Assembly (NCBI GenBank): GCA_951394405.1
Contig: OX596336.1
Coordinates: 2,728,001 to 2,792,000 of the forward strand
From: Coprinellus micaceus
Lineage: Eukaryota > Basidiomycota > Agaricomycetes > Agaricales > Psathyrellaceae
Direction: 5' to 3'
DNA: 64,000 bases
In this document: positions 41,469 to 51,944 of the stretch, in pieces
How positions within the stretch are numbered: the stretch's first letter is position 1
How the letters are laid out: each line of letters starts with the position of its first letter
Notes under the pieces: generated by a model
What the model was told of the DNA's origin: nothing
Database searches by the model: none
The model's input: only the letters and a program-made list of their open reading frames with translations
Translations under genes and position numbers: made by a program

Positions 41469-44036
41469 CCAGTGTTCTCTCTCTTAGAAATGAGACAAGC
41501 CCTTGAGGCCTGCTCATCTCGCTCCGCTCCGGGTCCTGACCATGTCACATGGCAGCATCTGAAGTATATCTTCGCTGTACCTGAATGTGAAAAGGTCGTG
41601 ATGGACTTGGCCAACGCTTGCATAAAAACCGGGCACTGGCCAAAACATTTCAAGGACTCGCTTTCAATTATCATACCGAAACCGAAGAAGCCGTCCTACT
41701 CTGCCCCAAAGGCGTTCAGACCTATTGTGCTTCTGAACACCCTTGGTAAATTGGTTGAAAAGATGATTTCCAACCGCATTCAGTTCGACATGATCAAGTA
41801 TGATCTCGTCGATCCAAATCAAATGGGAGGGGTGCGTCAGCGCTCCACTGAAGACGCTGGCCTGTTCCTGACGCACTTGGTGCGAACAGGATGGGCAGCA
41901 GGGTTAAAGACAAGTGTTGTTGCTTTTGACATCGCCCAGTTCTTCCCGTCCATCAACCACGAGTTCCTACTCGAGGTACTTCGAAAGCAAGGCTTCCATC
42001 CCATGGTGGTGACCTTCTTTGAATCCTACCTGGTGGAGCGCCACACGTCTTACGTGTGGAATGGCTCTACTTCGGATCCTTTCCGGGCGGACGTGGGGGT
42101 GGGACAGGGCTCTGCACTCTCACCGGTACTATCTGCCCTTGTCATAGCTCCAATCATGAAGCTCTTCCGATTGAGGCCAGAGGGGAAACTCGCTACCCTA
42201 ATCTCATATGTGGACGATGGTACCATCATCGTCCAGTCTCGCGATATTGAAGAGAACTGTGTGCATCTATACCATGCATACCAGTGTCTTTTCGATATGT
42301 TTACAAAGGCAGGGCTCGTCTTGGAACACGACAAGACAGAACTCTTCCACTTTTCCAAAGGCCATACGGACTTCCGTATGCCCCTTGATCTCGGATATGC
42401 CCCCTTCACAGGGGACACCCCTCTGAAACCCAAGCAGTACTGGCGCTACCTGGGCTTCTTCTTCGACCAGTTCTTGGCCTTCAAAGAACATATCCGGTAC
42501 TATGCAACCAAGGCTCTCACCACCGTAATGGCAATGAGGATGCTTGGCAACTCTACACGAGGGCTATCGCCCAAGAACAAACGCATCCTGTTCCGTGCGT
42601 GTGTGATTCCTATCTGCACGTATGGGCACAGACTGTGGTACTACGAGGGCGCCAAAATCCAAGGCGCACTCAAAATTCTAACCTCCATGCAGCGTAAAGC
42701 AGCATGCTGGATAATAGGAGCGTTTCACACGTCTCCTACTGGGGGAGTGGAGTGCCTAGCAGGCCTCCCACCCATTCGTCTTCACCTTCGGAAACTCTCA
42801 CAGCGTGCTGTGTTCCGAACGGCGACACTATCTAACACCCACCCTCTGCGATCCCTCCTACCGGAGGAACACAGGGGGAGTGCCTCCCCCCATTATGGGG
42901 CCGCCTGTCACCTCTCCCCAGTGAACCGCGGCCGCGTAAAGGACGCTATAGGTCAGACCCTCAGGGGACTGCCCAAACTGACGGAGAAGTTCGAGCCATG
43001 TGCGGTCGAAAATGCTCCAGGATCTAGGATGATGGACCTCTATGGGGCCCATGTCCACTTCAACAGTTTCCAGCGGTATGGCGAAGATATTTTCGAACGC
43101 CGCCGACAGGAACTGAATACTCTTTGGAACTCGCTGAGTACCAATGTTCGCACAGTGTGCATGGGGGTGGACGCGTCTGTCCCCAAGGCCACCAGGCATA
43201 ATGTGACCGCGGCCTACGTATACGAAGGCCTAGGCAACCAACAGAGCAAAGGAGTCACGGTGGCAGGACGGGTCCTGTCATCTGATGCTGAGCTCCTAGC
43301 GATTCGCATGGCAATTGGAAGGGCTACGGCCCTGGAAGATTGTGATCGGATTGGGATATTTACTGATTCTCTCGCCATGGCTAAGAGAGCAGTTGATCCG
43401 GGGATCCATTCGGGCCAGGCATTTTTGCTTGCGACCTGCAAGGCCCTCCGCACCTGGTTTGCCGCCAAGGCGGACAGACGGGTGGACTTCATTGAGACCC
43501 CTTCAAAACTGAAGTGGGGTCTTCAACATCGTGCTCATTTGCACGCGCGGAGCGTCCCTCCCACTCCGGCAGGAGTGAGACCCGCTACTTCTCTCGATAG
43601 CGTGCGCAAGCATGTTGCCGATTCCGCACTGGACGCGTGGGCTACTCAGGCACGCAACCCAGACTATCTAGGGCACCAGTTCATGGTGCTGCGCGACCCC
43701 AAGGGGAAGCCAACTCGTCCGACATACTCCAATGGGGGAGTATGGCTCCGACATGTAAATGAGAGTAATGCACTTTGTGCACGTATGTGCAGAGCCATTC
43801 TCAATCACGCGCCTACTGGAGAGTACTACTCCCGGTTCCGCATACCTGGCCACGACAATCACGAATGTGAATGCGGCAGTCCAGTGCAAACTAGGCACCA
43901 TATCTTTACGCAGTGCGGTGTGCTGCAAACATACGATCGGGATCCCCGCTTTGTGCGAGAACTCGTTTGGTTCTTAGAGGATAACCCAAAGGCGAAAGCC
44001 TTTGGGTTCCAATACGCCCCACAGGGGGATGGTTGA
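41469..44036 (+). CDS. A9 ORF2 fragment: reverse transcriptase and RNase H, open
   Basis: About 855 codons without a stop, from just upstream of the reverse transcriptase fingers to QYAPQGDG. First ATG is 41499 (MRQALEACSS). YVDD and the RNase H acidic residues are present; the cluster reads CECGSPVQTRHHIFTQC with one Cys changed to Ser. Endonuclease is missing, so autonomous target-primed activity is unlikely. Confidence 0.87.
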   Translation, partial: PVFSLLEMRQALEACSSRSAPGPDHVTWQHLKYIFAVPECEKVVMDLANACIKTGHWPKHFKDSLSIIIPKPKKPSYSAPKAFRPIVLLNTLGKLVEKMISNRIQFDMIKYDLVDPNQMGGVRQRSTEDAGLFLTHLVRTGWAAGLKTSVVAFDIAQFFPSINHEFLLEVLRKQGFHPMVVTFFESYLVERHTSYVWNGSTSDPFRADVGVGQGSALSPVLSALVIAPIMKLFRLRPEGKLATLISYVDDGTIIVQSRDIEENCVHLYHAYQCLFDMFTKAGLVLEHDKTELFHFSKGHTDFRMPLDLGYAPFTGDTPLKPKQYWRYLGFFFDQFLAFKEHIRYYATKALTTVMAMRMLGNSTRGLSPKNKRILFRACVIPICTYGHRLWYYEGAKIQGALKILTSMQRKAACWIIGAFHTSPTGGVECLAGLPPIRLHLRKLSQRAVFRTATLSNTHPLRSLLPEEHRGSASPHYGAACHLSPVNRGRVKDAIGQTLRGLPKLTEKFEPCAVENAPGSRMMDLYGAHVHFNSFQRYGEDIFERRRQELNTLWNSLSTNVRTVCMGVDASVPKATRHNVTAAYVYEGLGNQQSKGVTVAGRVLSSDAELLAIRMAIGRATALEDCDRIGIFTDSLAMAKRAVDPGIHSGQAFLLATCKALRTWFAAKADRRVDFIETPSKLKWGLQHRAHLHARSVPPTPAGVRPATSLDSVRKHVADSALDAWATQARNPDYLGHQFMVLRDPKGKPTRPTYSNGGVWLRHVNESNALCARMCRAILNHAPTGEYYSRFRIPGHDNHECECGSPVQTRHHIFTQCGVLQTYDRDPRFVRELVWFLEDNPKAKAFGFQYAPQGDG

Positions 44037-44509
44037 GAGGACGCGGCCCCGTCTGATCTGGACTGGTCTTCGCTGGTTAAAGGTCTCACGTGAAGGGAGT
44101 TGGGTAGGTACCCCGACGTGTCAGTCCTTGCAACTGATGCGGATGAGGGGTACCCGAAGTGCGGTTACCGTGAGGGACACCGTTCGGGGGCAGGCAAGGT
44201 ATGCCCCCGGGGCCCATAACACCTTGTGGTGGACTGGTACTGGCGGGGATTGGACTGGGCTGGGTGGGAATGCCGACTCAATATACCGATCTGTTGGTGC
44301 CGCAAGGCCCTTCATTGTCTGTCTGCTGGTTGGGGGTAAAACCTCAAGCGCTGGGCGTCTCCAAATCGTCAAAATTTTACGTCTCATAAATGCTGTAGTA
44401 CTTAGTTAGTGACGCTCGCGCTCTCTTTGTATGTCTGATAGTGACCGGACTGCCATCGTGCCCCGGAATACAAAACCTGATTTCAAAAAAAAAAAAAAAA
44501 AAAAAAAAA
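41469..44509 (+). mobile_element. LINE A9: 5'-truncated family A element
   Basis: It begins at PVFSLLEMRQ codons (about residue 435 of ORF2), contains the 3' UTR 44037-44484 and a 25-base A-tail (44485-44509). The left flank is the B2 ORF2 start and the right flank is the B3 reverse transcriptase region. No target-site duplication joins the two flanks. Confidence 0.9.
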
Positions 44510-45738
44510 GGACTGGGGACAGGGCAGAGCCCTGGCCCACTCCCACATCCGCGCGAAATGGTTCCGAGGTGTAGTTGTTCCACACGTAGGATGTGTGTCT
44601 CTCCACCAGGTACGATTTAAAGAAGGCTACCACCCGGGGGTGAAAGCCCATCTTGCGAAGTACCTCGAGTAAGAACTCGTGGTTGATCGAGGGGAAAAAC
44701 TGAGCAATGTCGAAAGCCAACACACTCGTATGATACCCCTTGGCCCAACCTGTTCACACCAAGTGTGTCAGGTATAAGCCGGCATCTTCGGTGGAGCGCT
44801 GACGCACCCCTCCCATTTGATTTGGATCGACAAGATCGTACTTGATCATATCGAACTGAAAGTGGTTGGAAATCATCTTTTCAACCAATTTACCAAGGGT
44901 GTTCAGGAGCACGATGGGCCTGAACGCCTTTGGCGTGTCATAGGACGGTTTATTTGGTTTGGGGATAATAACCGATATCAAATCCTTGAAATGTTTCGGC
45001 CAATGCCCCATCTCCATGCATGCATTGGCCAAATCGATAATGAGACGCTCACACTCGGGTGTGGCGAGGATGTACTTCAGGTGAGCCCACGTTACATGGT
45101 CGGGACCTGGAGCGGAGCGTGATGAAAACGCCTGGAGTGCCTCTCGCAGCTCCAGAGACGAGAATACAGGCCACTCTCGGACACCGAGGTCCTCCAGCGG
45201 TTCCAATACACTCGTATCGATCGGACGATCGTTGGCTGCATTATAAGTGCCATGCAAGGCACCCCAAAGCTGGCCGAGTTCGTGACAAGGCTCTCCGTTG
45301 AAACGGATAGCCTTGCTCGGAGGGTTTTTGCGCTCCTTGATCCAGGACATAAGATCCCAAGGACGCGCATGCGTTTCTGAGATATCTTTGATGCGTTCAT
45401 CAAAGAACTCGCGTTTGGTCTTTCTTACAACAGACCGAAATGCACAACGGGTCTCGGGGGAGTTATCCCCTTGGTACTCGTCATACGCCTTTTGACACTC
45501 TTCATCCCACCACTTCTTGGAATGAGGAGTGATGATGTACTCTTCAGAGTGGGCAAGCCACGCTCTGTTGAATACATCCACGATAGCAGAGGAGAGGGAG
45601 TCAATCCCCTCTCTGGTACCGAGGTCGTGTACGCCGTTAAGCGCCGGCAGATCTTGCATGACCTGCACTAAGAACTCCGTCTCTGAATCCGACTTGGGCT
45701 TCAGAGTACGGCCTTGGATCCTCTTGACCGCGTGGTCA
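44510..45738 (-). mobile_element. LINE B3: internal family B ORF2 fragment
   Basis: Only 1.2 kb, covering the endonuclease-reverse transcriptase linker to the GQGSALSP region, with neither family B 5' nor 3' terminus. The left edge abuts the A9 tail. The right edge joins A10 in the same orientation at CACGCGGT/CAGTCCATT. Confidence 0.85.
44510..45738 (-). pseudogene. B3 ORF2 fragment with a nonsense codon
   Basis: Reads HAVKRIQGRTLKPKSD through WFAHSEEYI-like linker (WLAHSEEYII), FRPIVLLNTLGK, then a TGA at 44754-44756 replaces the Arg codon of LVRTGW. The frame resumes with FDIAQFFPS and stops at the A9 tail. Confidence 0.85.
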
Positions 45739-46805
45739 GTCCATTAAGTCCCAGGGGCGCTTGTCTGTTTCTGAGATGTCCTTGATGCGTTCATCAAAGA
45801 AATCCCGCCTCGCCTTCTTTACAAGACGTCGAAATGCACCACGAGTTTCAGCAGAGTCATCCGCTTTCCACTCATCGTACGCCTTCTGACATTCGTCAGT
45901 CCACCACCTTTTTGAGCAGGGGGTGATGATGTACTCTTCAGAGTGGGCAAACCACGCATCGGAGAACACCTTTTCAATCGCCACAGAGAGTTCCTCTACT
46001 CCTTCTGCGGTGTTGAGATCGTACAGGTCGGAGAGACCGGGCATCTCCTTTTCGACCTGCATAAAGAAAGGGGCCACCGCATCCTCCTTGAGGGTGCGGC
46101 CCTTGATGCGCTCAGCATGGTTGCTGAGTTTGATAACAGCGGACAGCGGATAGTGGTCCGAGGTCCCCTTGAGGTCATGATCTCTCAGCGGCGCGGCTTA
46201 GAGGACGTAGGCAGGTTGAACGAACACCATGTCTATTACAGACTTGATGTTCGCATCGGCATAGGACACATACGTGGGTCCTGGATTAACAGGTGGGGAA
46301 TATTCCACACCCAGGCGAGCTGCCGTTTCCAGCAGTAGAATAGCTGTATCTCCATGGTTGGGGACGGCATCGTCCCATTCCCTGGAGTGACAGTTGAAGT
46401 CTCCTGCCATGTAGTCCATGGCTGGGAGTGATTCTGCGTGGCGGTCGAGTAAACGAATTGCTCGATGGTCGGCGTCTGAGTATACATTCATGAGGTGCAT
46501 GGGCTCATCGCCTGCGAACAGGGAGATAACCATTACATCTCGGTCGTCGATAAGATCTCGACGATAGGTTGGGCGGAGGACGTCCAATCTCTTATTTACG
46601 TAGGCCATGACATGCGGACGTGTCTCAGGCTCGGTGGGAGGGACCATGCAGGTCCACTTAGGGTGGCGGGGAGAGCCCCATACTGCCGTACCCTCCTTGT
46701 CATGCGCAGAAGGAGTGTGGCGAATGAGCCTCCAGGGAGGCTTTTGTAAGAAGACGATATCCAATGATTTACATTGCGATTCGAGGAGTACTACAAGGTC
46801 ATTGG
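45739..46805 (-). pseudogene. A10 ORF2 endonuclease and linker fragment
   Basis: Runs from NDLVVLLESQC through QKPPW, GDFNCHSRE and VFVQPAYVL to KRPWDLMD. A TAA at 46198-46200 replaces a Ser codon just after PAYVL. The conserved QEPPW Glu is Lys here (QKPPW), which would inactivate the endonuclease. The join to B3 puts a stop in frame. Confidence 0.85.
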
Positions 46806-49800
46806 GACGGCAGTATGGGGCTCTCCCCGTCATCCTAAGTGGACCTGTATGGTCCCTCCCACCAAGGCTGAGACACGTCCGCATGTCATGGCCTACGTAA
46901 ATAAGAGATTGGACGTCCTCCGCCCAACCTATCGTCGAGATCTTATCGACGACCGAGATGTAATGGTTATCTCCCTGTTTGCAGGTGATGAGCCCATGCA
47001 CCTCATGAATGTATACTCAGATGCCGACCATCGAGCAATTCGTTTACTTGACTGCCGCGCAGAATCAATCCCAGCCATGGACTACATGGCCGGAGACTTC
47101 AACTGTCGCTCCAGGGAATGGGACGATGCCGTTCCGAACCATGGGGATACAGCCATTCTACTGCTGGAAACAGCAGCCCGTCTAGGTGTGGAATATTCCC
47201 CACCTGTCAATCCAGGACCCACCTATGAGTCCTACGCCGATGCGAATATCAAGTCTGTAATAGACATGGTATTTGTTCAACCTGCCTACGTCCTGTCAGC
47301 CACACCACTGAGGGACCAGGACCTCAAGGGGACCTCGGATCATTACCCGCTGTCCTCCGTCATCAAACTCGGCACACACGCCGATCGCATCAAGGGCCGC
47401 ACCCTCAAGGAGGATGTGGTGGCCCCTTTCTTTATGCAGGTCGAAAAGGAGATGCCCGGTCTCTCCGACCTGTACGATCTCAACACCGCAGAAGGAGTGG
47501 AGGAACTCTCTGTGGCGATTGAAAAGGTGTTCTCTGATGCGTGGTTCGCCCACTCAGAACAATACATCATCACCCCCCGCTCTAAGAAGTGGTGGACTGA
47601 CGAATGTCAGAAGGCGTATGATGAGTGGAAAGCGGATGACTCTGCTGAAACTCGTGGTGCATTTCGACGTCTTGTAAAGAAGACGAGGCGGGATTTCTTT
47701 GATGAACGCATCAAGGATATCTCAGAAACAGACAAGCGCCCCTGGGACCTAATGGACTGGGTCAAGGAGCGCAAGAACCCGCCGTGCGAGGCTATCCAAC
47801 ATAACGGACAGCCCTGTCACAATCTCGACCAGCTTTGGGGAGCCTTACATGGCACCTACAATGCAGCCAACAACCGACCGGTCGATCTGAGTCTGCTGGA
47901 CGAACTCCCTGACGAGCCTGTCAGGGAATGGCCAGTATTCTCTCTCTTAGAAATGAGGCAAGCCCTTGAGGCATGCTGATCTCGCTCCGCTCCGGGTCCT
48001 GACCATGTAACATGGCAGCACCTGAAGTATATCTTCGCTGTACCTGAATGTGAAAAGGTCGTGATGGATTTAGCCAATGCCTGCATAAAAACCGGGCACT
48101 GGCCAAAACACTTCAAGGACTCGCTTTCGATTATCATACCGAAACCGAATAAGCCGTCCTACTCTGCCCCAAAGGCGTTCAGACCCATTGTGCTTCTGAA
48201 CACCCTTGGTAAACTGGTTGAAAAGATGATTTCCAACCGCTTTCAGTTTGACATGATCAAGTACGATCTAGTGGATCCAAATCAAATGGGAGGGGTGCAT
48301 CAGCGCTCCACCGAAGACGCCGGCCTATTCCTTACGCACTTAGTGCGAACAGGATGGGTAGCAGGGTTAAAGACAAGCGTTGTTGCTTTTGACATCGCCC
48401 AGTTCGTTCCGTCCATCAACCACGAGTTCCTACTCGAGGTACTTCGCAAGCAAGGCTTCCACCCCATGGTGGTGACCTTCTTTGAATCCTACCTGGTGGA
48501 GCGCCACACATCGTATGTGTGGAATGGCTCTACTTCGGATCCTTTCCGGGGCGGACGTGGGGGTGGGACAGGGCTCTGCCCTCTCACCCGTATTGTCTGC
48601 CCTTGTCATAGCTCCAATCATGAAGCTCTTCCGATTGAGGCCAGAGGGGAAACTCGCTACCTTGATCTCATACGTGGACGATGGCACTATCATCGTCCAG
48701 TCTCGTGATATCGAAGAGAACTGCATGCATCTATACCATGCATACCAGTGCCTTTTCGATATGTTTACAAAGGCAGGGCTTGTCTTGGAACACGACAAGA
48801 CAGAACTCTTCCACTTCTCCAAAGGCCATACGGACTTCCGTATGCCCCTTGATCTCGGATATGCCCCCTTCACAGGGGACAACCCTCTGAAACCCAAGCA
48901 GTATTGGTGCTACTTGGGCTTCTTCTTCGACCGGTTCTTGTCTTTCAAAGAACATATCCGGTACTATGCAACCAAGGCTCTCACCACCGTAATGGCAATG
49001 AGAATGCTTGGCAATTCTACTCAAGGGCTTTCGCCCAAGAACAAGCGCATCTTGTTCCGAGCGTGTGTGATACCCATCTGCACGTACAGACATAGATTGT
49101 GGTACTATGAGGGCGCCAAAATCCAAGGCACGCTCAAAATTCTAACCTCCATGCAGCGTAAGGCAGCATGCTGGATAATAGGAGCGTTTCGTACGTCTCC
49201 TACTGGAGGAGTGGAGTGCCTCGCCGGCCTCCCACCCATTTGTCTTCACCTTCGGAAGCTCTCGCAGCGTGCTGTGTTCCGGACGGCGACATTGTCTCCC
49301 ACCCACCCCTTGTGCTCCATCCTACCGGAGGAACACAGGGGTAGTGCCTCCCCCCATTATGGGGCCGCCTGTCACCTTTCCCCGGTGAACTGCGGCCGTG
49401 TAAAGGACGCTATAGGTCAAACCCTTAGGGGATTGCCCAAACTCACAGAGAAGTTCGAGCCTTGCGCAGACGAGAACTCCCCTGGATCTCGGATGATGGA
49501 CCGGGGCCCAAGTCCACTTCAACAGTTTCCAGCGGTACGGCAAAGATATCTTCGAACGGCGCCGACAGGAACTGAACACTCTATGGAACTCTTTGAGTAC
49601 CAATATCCGCACGGTGTGCATGGGGTTGGACGCGTCTGTCCCCAAGGCCACCAGGCACAATGTGACTGTGGCCTACGTATATGAAGGCCCAGGCAATCAA
49701 CGGAGCAAGGGAGTCACGGTGGCAGGACGTGTCCTGTCGTCAGACGCCGAGCTCTTAGCGATTCGCATGGCAGTTGGAAGGGCTACGGCCCTAGAAGACT

Positions 49801-50495
49801 GTGATCGGATCGCGATATTTTCTGACTCTCTGGCCATGGCTAAGAGGGCAGTCGATCTGGGGATCCATTCGGGCCAGGCACACTCGCTTGCAACCTGTAA
49901 GGCCCTCCGCACCTGGTTTGCCGCCAAGGCAGACAGACGGGTGGACTTCATTGAGACCCCTTCAAAATTGAAGTGGGGTCTTCAACATCGTGCTCACCTG
50001 CACGCGCGGAGCCTCCCTCCTACTCCGGCAGGAGTGAGACCTGCTACTTCTCTCGACAGCGTGCGCAAGCATATTGCCGACTCCGCACTGGATGCGTGGG
50101 CTACTCAGGCACGCACCCCAGACTATCTAGGGCACCAATTCTTGGTGCTGCGCGACCCCAAGGGGAAGCCAATCCGTCCGACATACTCCAATGGGGGAGT
50201 ATGGCTCCGACATGTCAATGAGAACAATGCGCTCTGTGCACGGATGTGCAGAGCCATTCTCAATCATGCACCGACTGGCGAATACCGCCAACGGTTCAAT
50301 ATTCGTAACCAAGACTCGCACGAGTGCGAGTGTGGTTGTCCGATGCAAACTAGGCATCATATCTTTACCCAGTGCGGAGTGCTGGAAACGTACGATCGAG
50401 ACCCCCGCTACGTCTGGGAGCTCGTTTGGTTCTTACAAGATAACCCAAAGGCATTCGCTTTTGGGTTTGAATACGCCCCACAGGGGGATGGTTGA
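46806..50495 (+). pseudogene. A11 ORF2: multiply disrupted
   Basis: Lesions: TGA at 47977-47979 (Ser codon in EACSS), an extra G near 48550 in the FRADVG codons, and a 5-bp deletion after 49504 in the MMDLYG codons. FFPS is altered to FVPS. From about 50276 the C-terminal zinc region (YRQRFNIRNQDSHECECG, VLETYDRDPRYVW) differs from all other family A copies and resembles family B at several positions. It ends EYAPQGDG. Confidence 0.88.
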
Positions 50496-50911
50496 GAGAA
50501 GGCGGCCTCGTCTGGCTTGGGCTGGTCTTTGCTGGTTAAAGGTCTCGCGTGAAGGGAGTTGGGTAGGTACCCTGACGTGTCAGTCCTTGCACCTGATGCA
50601 GATGAGGGGTACCTGAAGCGCGGTTACCGTGAGGGACACCGTTCGGGGGCAGGCAAGGCGTGCCCCCGGGGCCCATAACACCTTGTGGTGGACTGGTACT
50701 GGCGGGGATTGGACTGGGCTGGGTGGGAATGCCGACTCAATATACCGATCTGTTAGTGCCGCAAGGCCTTTCATTGTCTGTCTGCTGGTTGGGGGTAAAA
50801 CCTCAAGCGCCGGGCGTCTCCAAATCGTCAATCTTTCGTGTTTCATAATTGCAGTAGTACTTAGTTAGTGACGCTCGCGCTCTCTTTGTATGTTGATAGC
50901 GGCCGGACAGA
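46806..50911 (+). mobile_element. LINE A11: decayed family A insertion without tail
   Basis: Plus-strand segment from ORF2 residue about 59 (TAVWGSPRHP) to the 3' UTR, ending at GATAGCGGCCGGAC about 45 nt short of the usual family A 3' terminus. It has no A-tail and no duplication. It sits antisense in A10 with about 20 bp of target missing and 2-3 bases of overlap at each edge. The 3' UTR occupies 50496-50911. Confidence 0.82.
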
Positions 50912-50935
50912 ACCCTAATCTTCTGTAATGTTGTA

Positions 50936-51482
50936 CTAAACATTAGGAAGGACTGGGTTAGATTGAAGCCGTCCACGATCTTGACGATCACGCACCTGCT
51001 TGTTGAGACAGTCGATCTGGGCGCAGTTGAACCTCGCGTACCAGAACGGACAGTTCGACAACTCGGCGTCGTGGCCTTCCTTCCTGCAGTTGATACAACG
51101 TACACGATGGGGGCAAGTAAGGATCTCCTCCGCGGTGGGAGGGATAGGCTTTGGGAGTTGCTTGGGCTTGCCCTTGCAACAGCTCGCGTGGTGGCGATGC
51201 TCATCCCGATTATGAGACTCACCGCAGATAGGGCACCTGCGACGGGTCCGGCACATGAAATCAGGATGTCCCCACTTGCAGCAATTCTTGCAGAAGGGGA
51301 CACCGGGTTGGCGAGGAGTGGACCTGATGAGGCACTTCCTGCCGAGGATGTTGATGGTGTTGTTGTTCAAGGCCTTCGTGCGGGTCCCTGCTTGGGAGTC
51401 CCAGATGTTGAAGTACACAGTCACTGACGTGGATGACTTGGACTCGGAGTTGATCACCCGGGGGTGGGTGGTTGGAATATAG
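50936..51482 (-). pseudogene. A10 ORF1 C-terminus with three zinc knuckles
   Basis: Minus-strand frame from NSESKSSTSVTVYFN to the stop at 50936, with CKNCCKWGHPDFMC, CPICGESHNRDEHRHH and CINCRKEGHDAELSNC. It is cut at 51482 by B4; the upstream part continues from 58286. It overlaps the A10 ORF2 ATG (50943) by eight bases. Confidence 0.87.
51470..51482. repeat. Target-site duplication of B4, left copy (right copy 58273-58285)
   Basis: GGTTGGAATATAG on the left against GGTCGGAATATAG on the right (one C/T difference), an extra T being ambiguous with the tail. It lies in A10 ORF1 codons for YIPT. Confidence 0.88.
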
Positions 51483-51944
51483 TTTTTTTTTTCTTTTTTT
51501 TTTTTTTTTTTGAATTCAGTTTTTATATACCAGGGCACAAAGGCAGTCCGGTCGCTAGCTAATACACAAAGTATTTCTACGATACATATAACCGGCAATT
51601 ACAAACAGACGCATAAACGCAGCGATAGGGCGAAAGATAGGACTCCCCCGAAGCGAAGTCCAAGACTCGTGTGCGAAGCCTTGGTAGGCGACGCCAGAAG
51701 GACAGGTTTTATCGCGGTACCCCTCCCCAGACTTAGCCGACCGGCTACTAAGTAAACGTGTTTCGATCCAGGCTCCCAGCGGGTTCTCCACACCCTCCGG
51801 CAGGCACCTCCGTAGAAGCACCCAACTTAGTCCAGCTCTCATCCGCAATCAGTTGTGGAGACTGACACGTCGAGCCGGCTACCCAGTCCTACGCGCGTAA
51901 ACCGTTGGCCTTTACAGCCTGGTCCAGGAAAGGCCGCAAGCCAC

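Noticed and set aside
46780..46830. Head-to-head minus/plus ORF2 as a twin-priming inversion
   Set aside because: The two arms overlap in protein coordinates (residues 20-375 and 59 onward) and A10 resumes at 50912, so an antisense insertion explains it better.
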